A DNA stretch of 64,000 bases from positions 41,394,232 to 41,458,231 of the forward strand of contig CM059572.1 in NCBI GenBank assembly GCA_030386875.1, read 5' to 3'. This document shows, in pieces, positions 9,964-24,900 of this stretch. Every line of letters starts with the position of its first letter. The stretch's first letter is position 1. Origin of the DNA: Morinoia aosen (lineage: Eukaryota; Arthropoda; Malacostraca; Amphipoda; Talitridae). The translations under genes and the position numbers were made by a program. The notes under the pieces were generated by a model. It was not told the DNA's origin. It did no database searches and saw only the letters and a program-made list of their open reading frames with translations.

Positions 9964-12900
9964 CTGCACACAATGAGTCCAGCAAAATAATTAACTCTTT
10001 AATTCAAGATCAAACTGGTGATCGCTTCAAAAATTAAATTTTGCATATAGGCTAAAACTTGTAGTCATTTCAGAAAATCAGTTTTCAATTTAGGACCAAA
10101 TTTGTGATTGTTTCAGAAATTCAATCATTAATTTAGCACCAAACTAGTGATCGCTGGAGAAATTAAATATCTAGCTCAGGATCAAATATGTGACAGTTTG
10201 AAAATTGTAACCCCAAGTTTCACAATTCAAAAATGAATTTTTGATTATTTTGCACGGTTCTAACCAATCCCCAGAAGTGATATTTTGAATTCTGAAACTA
10301 AGTCATGTTGATTTTTTATTATTTATCAATACGAATTCGAAATAACATTTTAGTATTCGCGGTGTGGGCAAAATTCACGTAGCAAAATATTTAGCAGCCT
10401 CTCTGTGATATTTCATACGAAGTATGCATACATTAAACCAGATTGTCACTTTTAGAATCACTGAAAGTTACCCCAACTTTGTGTTTGCTACGCAGACAGC
10501 TACCTCGAGTTTAGAACACTGGTCAGAGTAATGGGCTAAGTGCTCCACAACTTGATAAAATTCCACTCAAACTTTTATTTTTCAAACTGAATAATCGTTA
10601 CAATGATCAAAATCACAATGGGTCTCATTTTCTGCATTAAAATGAAGATATTTATGATGGAAAATAGGAGAAAAGTACCTCATACTCGAGTTATCTTCAA
10701 GCAGGAACAACAAAAAACTATAAAATTTGCCCATTTTTCATTTTCAAAGAAACAGATGAAAGTAAAGTAAAACGCTTGATGAATTCATAGATTTTAAATC
10801 ATAGCTACACACTACATAGTGAATTTTTGGATAACGTACATGCCATCTTTAAGCGAGCAGCATGCAGCATGATGAATCGATGAAACATATTAAAATCAGT
10901 TAACCTCATGCCCACCAGTGAAGGAATTAATTTACTAGCAGAGGAAAAATTTAAAAGTAGGTCTTAACTTTTGACTGACATACGGGACTGAGTTTACTTA
11001 AACATGATAAAACAATTCAACCATACTCATTTTTGTGAGACAATTCATTAGCAGTTGAAAATTTAAAGGTACATCTCAAAAAAAGGACCAACGTACACGC
11101 AATCGAAATCATTTAACACTTTGACCGCAACGTGCTCCACCGGTAGCCACGGAGGGGATTTTCAAAACGCTGCTGACTGACCAGTTGTAATAAGCTCAAT
11201 TTTTATAAATACTTGATTAAAGCTAAATGAAGACATGATCCAGTTAATATTTGCTGCTTAGGAAATTGCTTACAACAAATAACTTTAAATATGAGTTGAA
11301 CATTGAACGTCAGTTTAACCAATAGCGGTAAAAGTGTTAAATATGATAAAAGCATTCAGCAATGCCTATCACAGCGACACACAATATCAGAGGTAGAAAC
11401 AACATGCTTACCTCGGTCTAGCGCGAGAATGCGCCCGGGACTGAGCCCGAGAGGGCGTCTTGGAGGCGCCTCTGGAGTACGGGATGTCGAGAGTGCCGTT
11501 GCCGCTGCGGGGCGCTGCGATGGGCTCGTACACCACCGACAGGTCCAGGTCCCCTGGCTTGTTGCGGTACATCTCGGCCGTCTTGTTGAACTGCCAGGAA
11601 CACAATGTATTTAACCTTATTTATTCATAACATGTTAAAATCGGTTGGCTTTTTACGGTGTAGGTTTTACAATTTGTTGCAGAATTGACAGTGTCACAAA
11701 GTATCCGGCTTTTTTTCATTCATAACTTGTTACAATCGAGGGTTTCTGTTGCGGTTATTGAACTGATGCTATCAAAATGTCTTTGATTATCTTCGTTCAT
11801 AACGAACTGAATTCAGCTTGCATTGGAACAGTTCCTACTAGTTGTTGAACTGCCAGTGTGACAATATATTCTATGGTATAAATCCACTATTTCCTGCTGA
11901 GCGGATGAGGACAGTTAAAACTTAAGGCTTTGTTAAGGCCGCAACTTAGCTTCCACAATCAAGTGGGCCAAAAAATTGAACCCTTCACAATGTACCATCA
12001 CCCAAACGGACACAGGAATACTTTGATGAAATAAATTCTATTGATTCGCTCATGCGATCAGGAATGTAGCAGCGTGAAATGGACACTGGCCCACTGCGTT
12101 CACCTTTAAATCAAGATATTGTAAATGATGCAGACGTTGCGGGTGACTAAAAAACTATTTCTACTAACAAAACACAAATTTAGGTTGAAATCTTACGCAT
12201 GGTATGATGTAAAATATAAAGACAATATGCTAAATTCGAAGAGGCTGATTTAGATAACGAAGTCATTTTAATTCATATTCATTGGCTAACACCTGACCTT
12301 TACTAATATGCTTTCTTAGCATCTAGACTGAGCAAATTCCGCACAGTTTTCCATCAGTAAAAACTGATGCTGCACTGGTGCTCACCCGGTCCAAGTGCTT
12401 CTTGTCAGCTCCTCCTTTGATGAGAGTATCGAAAGTCTCGCCGCCGTCGTCAGGGATAGCGGCGTAGTGCAGCGGTGTCCGCCCCATTCTGTCGGATGTG
12501 AAGACTGCGGACTGGTTTCTTTGTATTATCCAGTCGCACATTTCCACGTGGCCGAGGGCGGCAGCCTGCGCAACGAGGTCAATCTGGTCTTAAACTTATG
12601 ACGCCCCTTAGAACTAGACGGGCCTTTCTCGGAAATAGCCTTAGTGAATTACATTGCTTGTAAAATTTTATATGCTTCGTCAAGTTCAATGTCGAGGGGC
12701 AGTTCCTTCCTTCTTCTGATGTCATTCACAACCAGATGCCATTGCCAGTCTAGTAACGGTAGTCATGATAATAGTGATTCGAGTACAAAGATTCTTACGA
12801 AGGGTTAACCAGTTATGGCAAAATGTATCCCGTTATTTGACGGAAATATGTACACTTCGAGCGTCGTTTCTCATTTCAACTCACAAAAAATATTTAGATG

Positions 12901-15900
12901 GTTCGGGGTGGACTACATTTTTTTCGGGGGAAAGAAATTATTATTATTATTATTATTATTATATAAGAAAGTTTTAGCCTCCCTTAACCACGACAAAGAT
13001 GTTCCAAGAGAGGAAAAAGGAAGGCACCATTTAGAATGGAGTCGAGGGAACGTGGAATCTATGCACAAGGTGCACAGAAACAGTAAGCTAGGAAAGAAGT
13101 TCATGAAACAAGAAAAAAGTTGAAGAAGAAAGAAGAAGGTGCGGAAAAACAGGACAGCAGTGAACCGAAAAAAGATGGTCCGTAACAAAACAAAAACCTA
13201 TTTTATTACAACAAAAAGGAAGCCTACCTAACCTTTAGCTCGGGCCCACACATGGTTCCTCTGGGAGCGCTAATTCCCATAGATACAATAGTTGTATCCC
13301 CCTGAGGGGTCGGGGGAAAGAAAAGACTGGCGAGTTTACGATAGTGAAAGATAAACTTAAACACAATAATTTCAACAAGTTAAAACCGAAAATTCATAAG
13401 ATTTATTTTCATATACCTCTCAAGCAAAACGTGATGCGAATATTTGAACCTTTTTGCTTGTGCAGCTTTAGTCTTTTTGGATTTAATTCTTCTGAAAACA
13501 CTCGACTCAGATTGTTTTAGCAGTGGATTGCCTCCAATTTGATGCAACAATCCGGTCACCTTGTGCAGAGCGTTGAGGCCGTTCTGATCCTTGGCCGCCA
13601 GCAGCTCGGGCTGGTCCGCCTTGGTCTGCAGCATCTCCATGTCTCCTGTCACGACTCCCTGGTGCACCTCCTTGATTTTGATCTGAAGGCGACGAACACA
13701 ACTGGAGACTATTCATTATATTTAGTTCAATAGATGGTAATATTAATGTAAATTTACGCTAAGTGTTCTCTAGAAACGTAACGAAATGTTTTTCAGGGAT
13801 CCAAAATCGGTCACGTGAGTCACGCGAAGAATCATTCATTCTTCATAATCTTTTACAGCGAACGTGGCGAACTCCAAATTTGGTCATTTTTAACTATTAA
13901 GATTAATAAATTTGAAGTGGACTCTCTTGAAAGTAGAACTATTGGAAGTGTTCTAATAACACTTACAAGGTTATAAAAAAGTTCCCAGACTAAGTTAATT
14001 GGTTGTACATCTACAGTATAACAGTGTGAAGAAACAAAAATCGTCTCTAAATTAATTTAATAACTTCTATGAAGCAAAATAGAAGTTCATTTTCAATTTG
14101 CCCTTTTTTTGCTTTGATTACTCTTTGAATTTTTTCTCCAAAACTTTAAAAAAAGACACGCAGTTTCTTTTGCAGTTTAAGAGTGGCATGGCGTTTACTT
14201 TTTTCAGAATACTATAGACGGTTTCAACTACAAATTGTGTCAGAAACGTAAAAACATTCCATTTGTAATCAGCAAATATCAGAAGCTTTTATTTCAAAAG
14301 TCTGGGGACTTTTTCTCCACCCTGCAGATTGATACACTAGATATGCGCTTACACGAAAGTTGAGCTGTTGGAAGAGTTATGAAAACACTTACACTGACGA
14401 GCTCAATGTGGGTTTGCATGAATGTTAAGGTGTTGAGTGTAAAAACATTTGAATTGACACGTTCAGTATGGGTTTACATGAAAATCGAGAAACTGAAAGT
14501 TGAGCCGGGATTCACTACACACCGGCGTGCACGCACGTTGCTCTACTGACCATCATGCGCGGGACAAGGTTCAGGAACTGGCGCACTTTGGGGATGTTGC
14601 TCGTCTCCTTCATGAGCTTCTGGCCCTGACCTTCCCACACGATGCGCTCCAGCTTCGGCAGGTCTTGGTCGTGTATCCAAATCCTGATGTTGGCACCCGT
14701 GATGTTCAGACCTGCACAATTTTGTTGCTCATGCGTGTTATAGTCCTTTAGTTTATGTATATTGCCTCAATAGATTTCAGCCGATTTTTTGCTAGTATGT
14801 CCCAGCCAGCTTGTTGCACAGCCAGGCCTTTGCTCCATAAATTCCATAAATGTCTCCAGATAAGCTTTTCTTACTTATCATTTCCCCATAAATATTTCTC
14901 AATGAAGACCACTCTCCTACTTATTTTGCTATATCTCAATTATTAATAGATTTTCATAACATTTTAAAATGCCGATCAGGTTAACAAAAAAATTCATTAA
15001 TCACTTAATGCTTAACATTCAGTTTTGTAGTCAAATAATGGAATATGCTTAATCGTAAGAATCAGCAGTTGTGAACTGGGATTGAAGGGAATAGTTAACT
15101 TCTTTGCAAGAGTGAGATTCGCCCGAAGATTCTAAAAAACTTTGAAATCAAGTGAAAACTGTTGCTCTAATTTTTCCCTGATGTTCATCAGATTCTAATT
15201 AGTCATGAGGGCGTAACTGGTATTATATGCTCAAACGCATGCTGATGTAATTCATATATCGACAATACCTTGAGCAATTCATGCCTTGCAAACAATAAAA
15301 AAATGTTAAACTGCACCGATCTCTCAATTTTTGAGTGCTAAAAGTATACTGTTTCAATTTACAAACTTGTGGTTATCGATCAACACGGAGCTTCCATCCA
15401 TCACATTACGACCGTCCATATAGATGGCGTTTTTTTCTTAAATTTTAATCAGCTATCATCATAGCTAGTGCATTAACCCATAAACTTTCGACTAATTAAT
15501 TTCCCATGAAAATATCATTTAACCCACTGGCAACCAAGACCACCTATCGCAAAAAAGCGGTACCAATGGATAGAGAGTATCGCTACCTTCTCTCTTGGGC
15601 GGAGTGGAGACTTTCTGCCTCCGTTTGCTCGGGGTGGACTTCTTGCGGCTGCCACCGGAGTTCTTCTGCCTGTGGGTCACTTTCAGGTCCGCAGGCCGAG
15701 ACATGTAGTGGGACGCCGTCTTCCCTCTGTTGTCCTTCGCCTGTAGTCATGTCATAAAATACAACTCATCTTTTCAAGACGCAAATTACAACTGGAAGTG
15801 GTGTTTGGGAAGCTGTTCTGTGGTTTTTACGCCGAGTGAACATAGAATGTGAGGTTGTCTAATTCTGCTCTGTACTAAGTAAACGACGGTTAATCTGTAA

Positions 15901-18900
15901 ACGCCTAACACCATCACAGAACCTGTGCCCAAAAAAAAAGTTTCACTTACCACGACCTCCAAGGTTGCCTCTGCTGCATCTTAATTCACGGAGGCTTCTT
16001 CTGTGCTTTAATAAAAAAAAACGATTTGATTGGCGCGCTTTGACTGAGATTCAAGAATTTAAAAATTTTCCCTTCACAAGTTTGTGAGGTCGATACGATT
16101 CTCGAAACTAAGTTTTATGTATAGTCAAACTTTACTAATTGACTTACACAAATTTTACCACGTTATTACGAGACTATTATATAGGAGACTGTTTCTTTAC
16201 CTACGGATGCGGAAATATTCAGTCCTCTTCCACTGAATATTCGCACTATCAGTTACAGTATCAGTGGGTTGGAAGAAAGGGGGCTAACTGAGAATGGACA
16301 CAACTGTTATTTCAGGTACAACAGTTGCAGTTTCAGTTTCAATTCTCCCTTTAGCCTGAAGTTCGTTTTTTTACTCATAGGTTCAAATAAACTTTCATCA
16401 TTGGAGTGCTGTAAATAAGAGAAATAACACTAAATATCTAGGAATATAGTGTTATAATAAATGTTACGAATAATTCATGCGCCCAAGTTTACACCTGAGC
16501 GTCGACTGATGTATTAAATAATACTGCAAACTAATCAGGTGCCCAAACAATCACTGATGCCAGAGTTTGATGAAAGAACAAATTTCATACAAAAATACAC
16601 ATGCTTGAAAATGCCCATGAGAGTCGCCTGATGTCAGAAACAAAATCACTAACAATACAGGGGCCTAAACATTTACCTGAGTGTCGTCTGAGGATAAAAA
16701 TCACGTTGCTAACAATACAGACACTCAAACACACTCCCCTAAGCGTCGTCTGATGTAAGAAATAACGTCACTAACAATACAACCTCACACTCACCTGAGA
16801 GTCGACGCCAGGCGTATCGTTGAGAATGCTGTAGATGGCTTCAGGCGACTTGCTGGCTGCGCAGTAGTGCAGGGGTGTGCGTCCTTCCTGTGACCGAACA
16901 GCAAACGGGGTGCGTACTTCAGTATTATGCTTTAAAATCCTGATCGATAATTATGCAAATGGAACACTAAGCAATTCGTCCTTGAACAGTCGCTCCTTCA
17001 CGGGCTTCTGCTTCGTAATTGCCAGCGAAGCAATTCACGCCCTTTGAACTTTTGCGAGGGGATTGATGGTCATGCAATGAAACCGCTCACTCTGAAATCA
17101 TATATACGAGGCTTCTAGGTACCGTATATTTTTCAACTTTTAAAACCCTCATCATGCAACTCCTGCGAGCGCTTACCATTATAATCTCCTTACACTCGTA
17201 TGTATACCAAATTTATTTCACTGGCAATAAAAAAAGGTCCATTTTGGTCCGGCACACCAAAATTACATCATTCCTATAAGTTTTGACTCCAAGCAACATC
17301 AAATTTCAAATAACTTTCACGTCTCCTCGCAGGATTTTCTTTCAAGAGTTTCACAACGTTTTTTTCAGCTTTGTAAAGATTTGAAGGGGCTCTTTGTTAC
17401 GAGAGAGCCGCGGCCTTGGATGAAGGCGATAACTTCTACGTTCGATGCAGGCAATGGTGGACGCCACTCATTGACACGTGCCTGCGTGTAGACTTCGTGC
17501 ATCAAATGTACGCACTTCACGAGGGCGAACGCACTCTGCACTTCACATGGAGGTTATTCAGTGAATTAGTACGTATCTAGATAGAATGATTTTAAGTTAG
17601 TTTGAACCCCATTAATTAATCACAACAAAGGGAGGTTCACAACAAAGAAAGGAAGGTAGGAGGCATCATTGAGGAACGAGATTATTGGAAAGAGGAATCT
17701 GTGCAGAAGATGGGTCTCCACATTCTACGCATAGAATCCTCAAGATTGCAAAAAGTTTACAAAAAAAGATGACAGTTAAAGAAGGAAGAGATAAATGGCA
17801 GGAAAACGACAACGGTGAACCCTTAAAAGATCGTCCATAACATAGAAAAACCTGCTCCGTTTTAAATGAGAGGAAGACTCACATAGCCTTCAGCTCGGGA
17901 CCTCACATTTTTCCTGGGAATATGGCATGAGCACTAACAAGGCTAGTTACGACGAGTAGTAATACGAAAGTACAACGTAAGAAGCAGCAATACGAAATCC
18001 AAATGCCGGAACAGTAATGCAAAGACTAAATGTAAGGAAGAGTAATACGGAGGCTGATTGCGTGAAGTAGTACAAAGGTTGAAAGGCATACGAGGCAACA
18101 TAAAAGCTAATAAGTGTAACAAAAATACCGAAAGTTGTGTCTAAAAATAAATTAAAATCGAGCGTAAATATATAATAGATTCAATGCACCTTAACGCTGC
18201 GAAAAGTTATTTGAAGATAAATAAAATATGAAGCTACTGACTTGAAGAAAAATTTACTTATACTATTGTTAAAAATGATATGAAGTAAAATGAGAGCAGT
18301 AGGGTTTTAGTAACACTGTAAGAACAAAAACTTAGGGATGCACAAGTTTTATTCAAAGTCATACGACAGAAAAAAGCTCAATAAATAATGACATATCAAC
18401 GTAGCGACAGTAGAACGAATTACTATTATAAAACGAGCCGCGTCCGTCCGTCCGTGTGACCCCCCCTTGATTATGGTATCCATAATACGCAATTTTATTA
18501 TTATTTATAAGCAATTGGCTTATTTTTACAAATAGAAATTTTCTTTGCAGCATTCACTGTTGAAATTCATCAAGTCGCTTTGATATTTTTAATTTATAAT
18601 GCAAAAAGAAATGTTTTAAATTCGTTCGACCAGTAACCTAGCTTCCACTAAGTATAAAGCCCAAGATTTTGGAACTTGAGTTATTGTTTTCAAAATTATG
18701 ATTTTCTTGAAAAGCTTCGAAGAGATAATAGACTACATTTCAGAATGAAATTCCGGCAAAAGAGGCCACCATGGATATAAGTGTGTCCAACCGCAAGAGA
18801 GAAGTAGCAAGACTTCGACAGCAAGAAAAACGCCGAAGACGATCGGATGAACAACGCGAAATGGCAAGACGAAGCAATGCTGCTTGCCAACGAGAAGCTA

Positions 18901-21900
18901 GAGCTAAATTGCCTCTTGACCGGCGTTTGGAAATTCTACGGAATGATGCAGAGCAGCACCGAGTAGCTAGAGAGAGCTTAACGCATGAAAGAAACGAGAA
19001 AATTCTTCGGCATAACGCTGTACAACATCGAGTGGCACGAGTGAATTCAACTCAAGAAAGAAGGGGTGAAATTCTTCAGATCAATGCCGGCCAGCACGTG
19101 TGCACTAGTTTCTAATGAATAATGCGCTCTATTTTTCATTAAAATGATTCATCGCTGAGTTAGATAGTCGCAGTAGTGATGCTTGTTATTTTACAAAACC
19201 ATAAGATTAAGCACGAGTGTCATTTTATAGAACACGCACGTCATTTCACAGGACCATTACTCATAGGGAATAAACGAACCAACCCGACAGTATGAAACAT
19301 GTTTGCCCATTTAGTTGGAAAGTATAATGCAGTCATGTTTTATTCTCATGCAATTTGTAGTATCTTCGAAATAAGTTAAAAAATGTACAGCAGTGTCGAG
19401 TAATTGTAGTAGAAACAAGAAATAATAGTGTAGTATAAAGTTTCATCGGCAAGAGATTATTATTTTCGACTTAGATTGAAAATATCACTAATCAAACATC
19501 ACTCAAATCAAAAAGTAATTTTTATTTATTTCAAATTTGATACTAAATTCTTCAAAGTTAATAACGTGAAATAAGCAACACAGGGCAGCCGAAACGCGGA
19601 AAATTTGTTCACTACGTGTTAACTTCTTCGAAAAAATATGTAACGTACTCTGATTAAGAAATCTTCTTGGCGTTACTATGCGCTAAAGCATTGGTAGGCA
19701 AACTCTTTATACAACGAAAAATACTTTTTGTAAAATTAATTGCGTTAAAATTTGATATTTTTATCAGCCATTCCGTCTAAATGTTGCATTACCTTGAAAC
19801 GCACCACCCGATTGAGGAACGTTTGCGTTCTTAAATTTGTCATGGTGCGCAGACGTCAGAGTCTCCCTGAATAGCTTGGCCACTGCTGTGCCGAACTGCG
19901 GACCACATTCTAGTCTATGTAACTTTTCATTGGGAGTTCGTTGATAGCTTCTGGCCATTCATTAGTTTTCTAGTTAAAATGTACATGAACTCCTACAGTA
20001 ATCATCATTTTTACGAACTGCAGGCGTCAGTTGTGTAGACCAACTCAAGAACCGAAATTACTAAGGCATAACATATTTCAGTTAGCCAAAGTTTGTGAAG
20101 TATTTCCACTCGTGTTACGAAAAATGAGGATTAATATGCATAAGAGTTCGACTACAAAATGTGTTGGAAAATTTCTACGTATTCGATTTATCTTTTTTCT
20201 GGAGTCTTCTGACGGCCCAGTTGGAGACTTTGTGCTGGTCAGACTTTGCTTTGCCCAAATCTATCAGTCTGTGGGAAATTCGCTCTTTTTCTTCAACACC
20301 AAAATCAACGATGAAATGAAAAATGTGCTTTTTTCCTAACCTAAATCCACATATACGAGAGAAATATGCTCAATTTCTTTCATAACTGAACTGAGAAATC
20401 TGAGGGTAATTTGATCAACCTTTTACACACTTGAAGAGCCATAAGCATGTTACGCTTAGGTAGATTGCATCTACTTTATCTCAGATTTCTTACATGGCCC
20501 TTGCCTGAAAAGTTGTTTACTAAATCTAATGGACTGATACAGAAAAAGATGAAAAAAGATGCTAACTACATATGCGAAAACGAAGATAATGGTTCGCTTC
20601 TCGTATGGTGTTGTGAAGGGCTTAAAAAGAAGAAGTCGTAGCTCACTCGAATGTTGATACCATCAAGACATGTCTTGGCAGTTCAGTGCGTCAGTTGAAA
20701 GAAGCAGTGCGTGTCAGAAGACTTTATGAAAATCAATTTAAGGGGAGACGAAGAATTAGCACAAATAGTGTGGTTGAAGAAGTATTGCTCAGTTTCCATA
20801 AAATTCGACAAGTTGTGAGATATCCAGAACGATAAACGGGGCATAAACTTTGGTAAAGTATTGAATAAATCAAAGAACGTGTGATAACCGAGCTCGCTGA
20901 CTGCAAAAAGGCTTTTTTTCTTATCACGATATAGAAAAAGTGTCGAAGTAAATACGGGTTAATCCCATGGGAGCTCTCAACCACAGTTACGCAAACAACC
21001 TGTTCTAGAAGCTAGATTATTCGATAATACTGAAAAATTTGTTTACAATGACAGGAAACAGAATAAGAATAGAGTTGCTTACTGCCTGGTTTTTAAGGAT
21101 GTGAACTTGCTCCCCACAGCACAAGAAATGAAAACTTGTCTCACTCTGATTAAAGCAAATTCCTTAATTTTCACTAAACGATTATTTTCTTCATCAAATG
21201 AGAACTAAAAGCTCATTTATTTCTGTTTTCAATTTAATTAAGGTATATCTTAACTTCAAGTTAAACGCTGAAAAAACTAATACTTCAACATCATTAACAT
21301 GTTACTTGCGATACGGTCCATCGATGGGTCGTGCGTAAGTTCTACGTGCTGAGAAACGACCTATCGATAGGTGGGTTGTTTGAAAAAGTTTTAGCTCTAT
21401 TTTAAAATTTATGTTATTTAATGGACCCAGTAAAGGTTTAGTATTCTCAAAATTACTGTCAACTTTCGACTTTAAATTTAAGTTGAAAATTAAACTTCAG
21501 TTTAACTCATCGCGGTCAACGTGTTAATTCAAGGACAACATTGAACCTATACGCAGCTTTCAAGTGCTCCCTCGAACAAACGCCGTACTTTCTTCAACCG
21601 AGATTCACGTCTAGACCTTCAATATTTCAAAACTGAAGGTCACGGTCGCCATCAAATAGCTCCTGCTGGTCACAGCGGGAGCAGCCACATAGATTGCTGC
21701 TGTGATTGCGACGCAGCACGGGTGCTAGAAAATGTGTGGCGTGTGTGTAAAAGAAAGCCTTCTCTACATCGAGAACGTTAAAGAATTGCTCTTAAAGATT
21801 TGCGTGAAGCAGTTGTTTCTAATGGAAGGTACTTTTTATGATGTGAATGAGAATGTTATAACCTTATTAAGGGAGCGAGAAACGCTCCTCATCCAAAGCG

Positions 21901-24900
21901 TTCAAATAAACACTTCATTGAAGGTTTTATTTTTTAGCACATGTAAGAAATTAACTGTGGGAAATCTGCCCGAAAGTTTTATAAAGTACATTTTCAAAAC
22001 CGATAAATTTCTCGCTAGCGTGAAACTCGAACTTTAAATGGTGTAAAATTTTATTTCAAATTCCAATTGCTTGTCTGTGCGAAGGCTTGCTAGTGTCGCT
22101 TGTGTACCTCAGCCTTCGACGCCGTCGACTACATTAGCTTACAATTCAACGTCTCATATGCAGGCTATTATTTTCATAAATAAACACTTCATGAATGTCT
22201 CCTAGAAATGCTGTGCGCATGCGCAAGACAAGACATAGATCTTGAGCCGTTGTGCTAAGTTCTAATTTTATTGTTAGGGGAAGGAAATATATTACATCCT
22301 CGGCGATTTCCAAAAGAGGACAACTTGTATCTTTAATTTGAGCCATGTCGCCTTACGATCCAAATACAATCTCACTTCCAACCTCAACCTCCTTTGACTG
22401 TTGAGATGACGTTACTGAGGAGATTAGTTGCAAAGGTTACCTGAAAACTCATAACTTCTTTGAATCCTTTTTTTTTTAAGTTTGAAAAGTGTTCCATATT
22501 TCTTATCTTATGTCACATTTCGAAACATTATTCAGAGGTAAATAAATGTTACAAAACTCTAATGAAAGTAGGGAAAGGTCGTGATCAAAAACGCTATGAT
22601 AACGAATGAAGAGTCAATGCCAGAACACAATCGCAGTTAGTCCCGAAATTTTATTTTCCTTCAGTGACTAGTGACATTTCAATTCAATCGCTTACAATTT
22701 TTTTTCATTTACTAAACTAGCGGGGAAATAAAGTCACAATAACCAGTTGCACTTAGACAAAAAAACAAAACGTTCACTGCGAGTAATTTGATCATCAATA
22801 CCTTTATCATCATAATCCTCGTTAATCTTGAATGTGCTGTAAGAAATTACCTCTTCATTGAGAATCATCAATCTCATTACCGAGAATTAACATCAAGAGC
22901 TCATTGGCTCATTAAATATCATACAAGTGAGCGCATCTCAATAATATTTGAAAATAACAGTCACTCATTAACGAAGTAATTTCGCTCCAGGCCTGCTCTG
23001 TAATTACCACGTCAACATTCAGCTCAAGTCATCGTGAAGTGACCGTAGCTCAAATCGACAATTACTCACAGCCCCCTGCGCCGAACCTGGTCATGCTGAA
23101 GCTGTCTGGCCTCTGAAGAATAATTCAGTGTACTTGCTGAAACGTGGCTGCGTTTGAAACTTGAGTAATTAATATTCTTCGTTTTGTCATTTTATTTTAT
23201 TTTCCAACTTGTTAATCGTTTTATAGACTTCATTGTACCATGCTGTTTCTATGCTTAGCTTCTAATGTTGAACGTTGGATCAAGGAGACGTTCATACAAA
23301 ATCACCCATTAAAAAATGTTTAACATTTTTTGGGGGGCTAATATTTTTCAATTTCAACTAAATTGGCGCAAAAAATTCATTTGGCAATTAATTTAGAACG
23401 TTTCTTTGGTCCAACTTGATTGATTGAAAATATCTCGCATTTTGAGAACTAAGGTGAAAGAACCCTAGAAATCTCTCAACATGTACCAGATACTCTCCCT
23501 ACACAAAGAGTCACGAACTTGATATGATGAAAGCCTAACGGAATGATATGGTGCATAATAGATGCCGCATACTACAATAGATATTCAGTAATAAGCATAT
23601 CGGGTGTGCGTTCGCACGTACTAGCTGCGTCCGTCACACACACGCACGAAGCTCCCTGTTTACTACAACACTGAACGTTACTATGGAGATCACAGCAAGA
23701 ACTTCGATTCCGATGGGCAGCCTTCGGGAGCACATCAATCATCGATATCTTAAGGGACTCTTGAATCTGAGCTGGTGTGATAAATGTCATAGTTGATGGT
23801 TATGATGATGGATGCGAGAGATACTGTCTGTGCTTAATATTCTCTTTGTTTATGATGTTCTTATCATATCGAATGCGAAGTGGTGGTCGATGTGCCTCTA
23901 ATATTGAGTTGTCTACACCTCAGTTACAGTCATGTAGCGCTTAACTTATTATATTTCCAAGACATTCCAATTATGTTCAATCATGTGCATGCTGGCAGTA
24001 TTTTATACCAATGACCAGAATGATTTGGTTAGGCCAAAAACATGAGATTAAAAGTTTGAGGCGTCATAACCACCACAAAGGTGTTCCAAAGAAAGGAGGA
24101 ATGTATTTTGTACAGAATTAGGAGAACGGGAAATCTATGCACAAGTTGCGTCTCCTCACCCTGCATGTAGACAACACGATTGAAAGAAATTCATGAAACG
24201 AGATTCAAGTTCATGAAGAAAGTAATAGATTCATAAAAAAAGAACGGCACTGAACAGGAAAAAGATGGTCCGTAACTGAATGAAAAAGCTATCCTATTTC
24301 GCCAAAAAGGACTTGCTTTACATACCTTCAGGCGGGGACAATCTTGATAAAAAAATTGAGGTGCATGCAGGTGCAGGGAATTGGTTAAATGGAACCGAGA
24401 CCTTTCCAACAAAATGGCAGCCAGTGTTGCAAAGGAAACCATAAGGCTACTTAACTGAGAAAAAAATTAGGCAGCATTCAACATAGATGCTCAAACTTTA
24501 GGCGTGGTAAATGCTGAGAAATTTTACTTCCATGGGATACTCTGCTCATTGACATGCTCTTTCAAACTTCAAGCGTGGTAAATGCTGGGAAATTTTACTT
24601 CCATGGGATACTCTGATCATTGACATGCTCTTTCAAACTTTATGTGTGGTAAATGCTGAGAAATTTTACTTCTATATGAACAAGACTTGAAACATAAACA
24701 GGCTATTTCTTTTCAGTAAATCCATTCTGTTTCAAGTGTCCCTTGGCAGAATGAAATCGCCAATCATGCTACTGAGGGATTTTTTATCACGGACCCAATC
24801 TATCAGTGAAGTGGACTCACATGGATCAGGTAGTTTTTCCGTTGGTCAGTTTTCGAACCATGGGGTTAATGCAAGACACGTAGCACAACCAGGGTAAAGA

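Noticed and set aside
12566-12583. Exon 9 starting 18 bases earlier at the AG of AAGACCAG
   Set aside because: It would insert IDLVAQ into the ankyrin helix; the next AG gives a continuous repeat.
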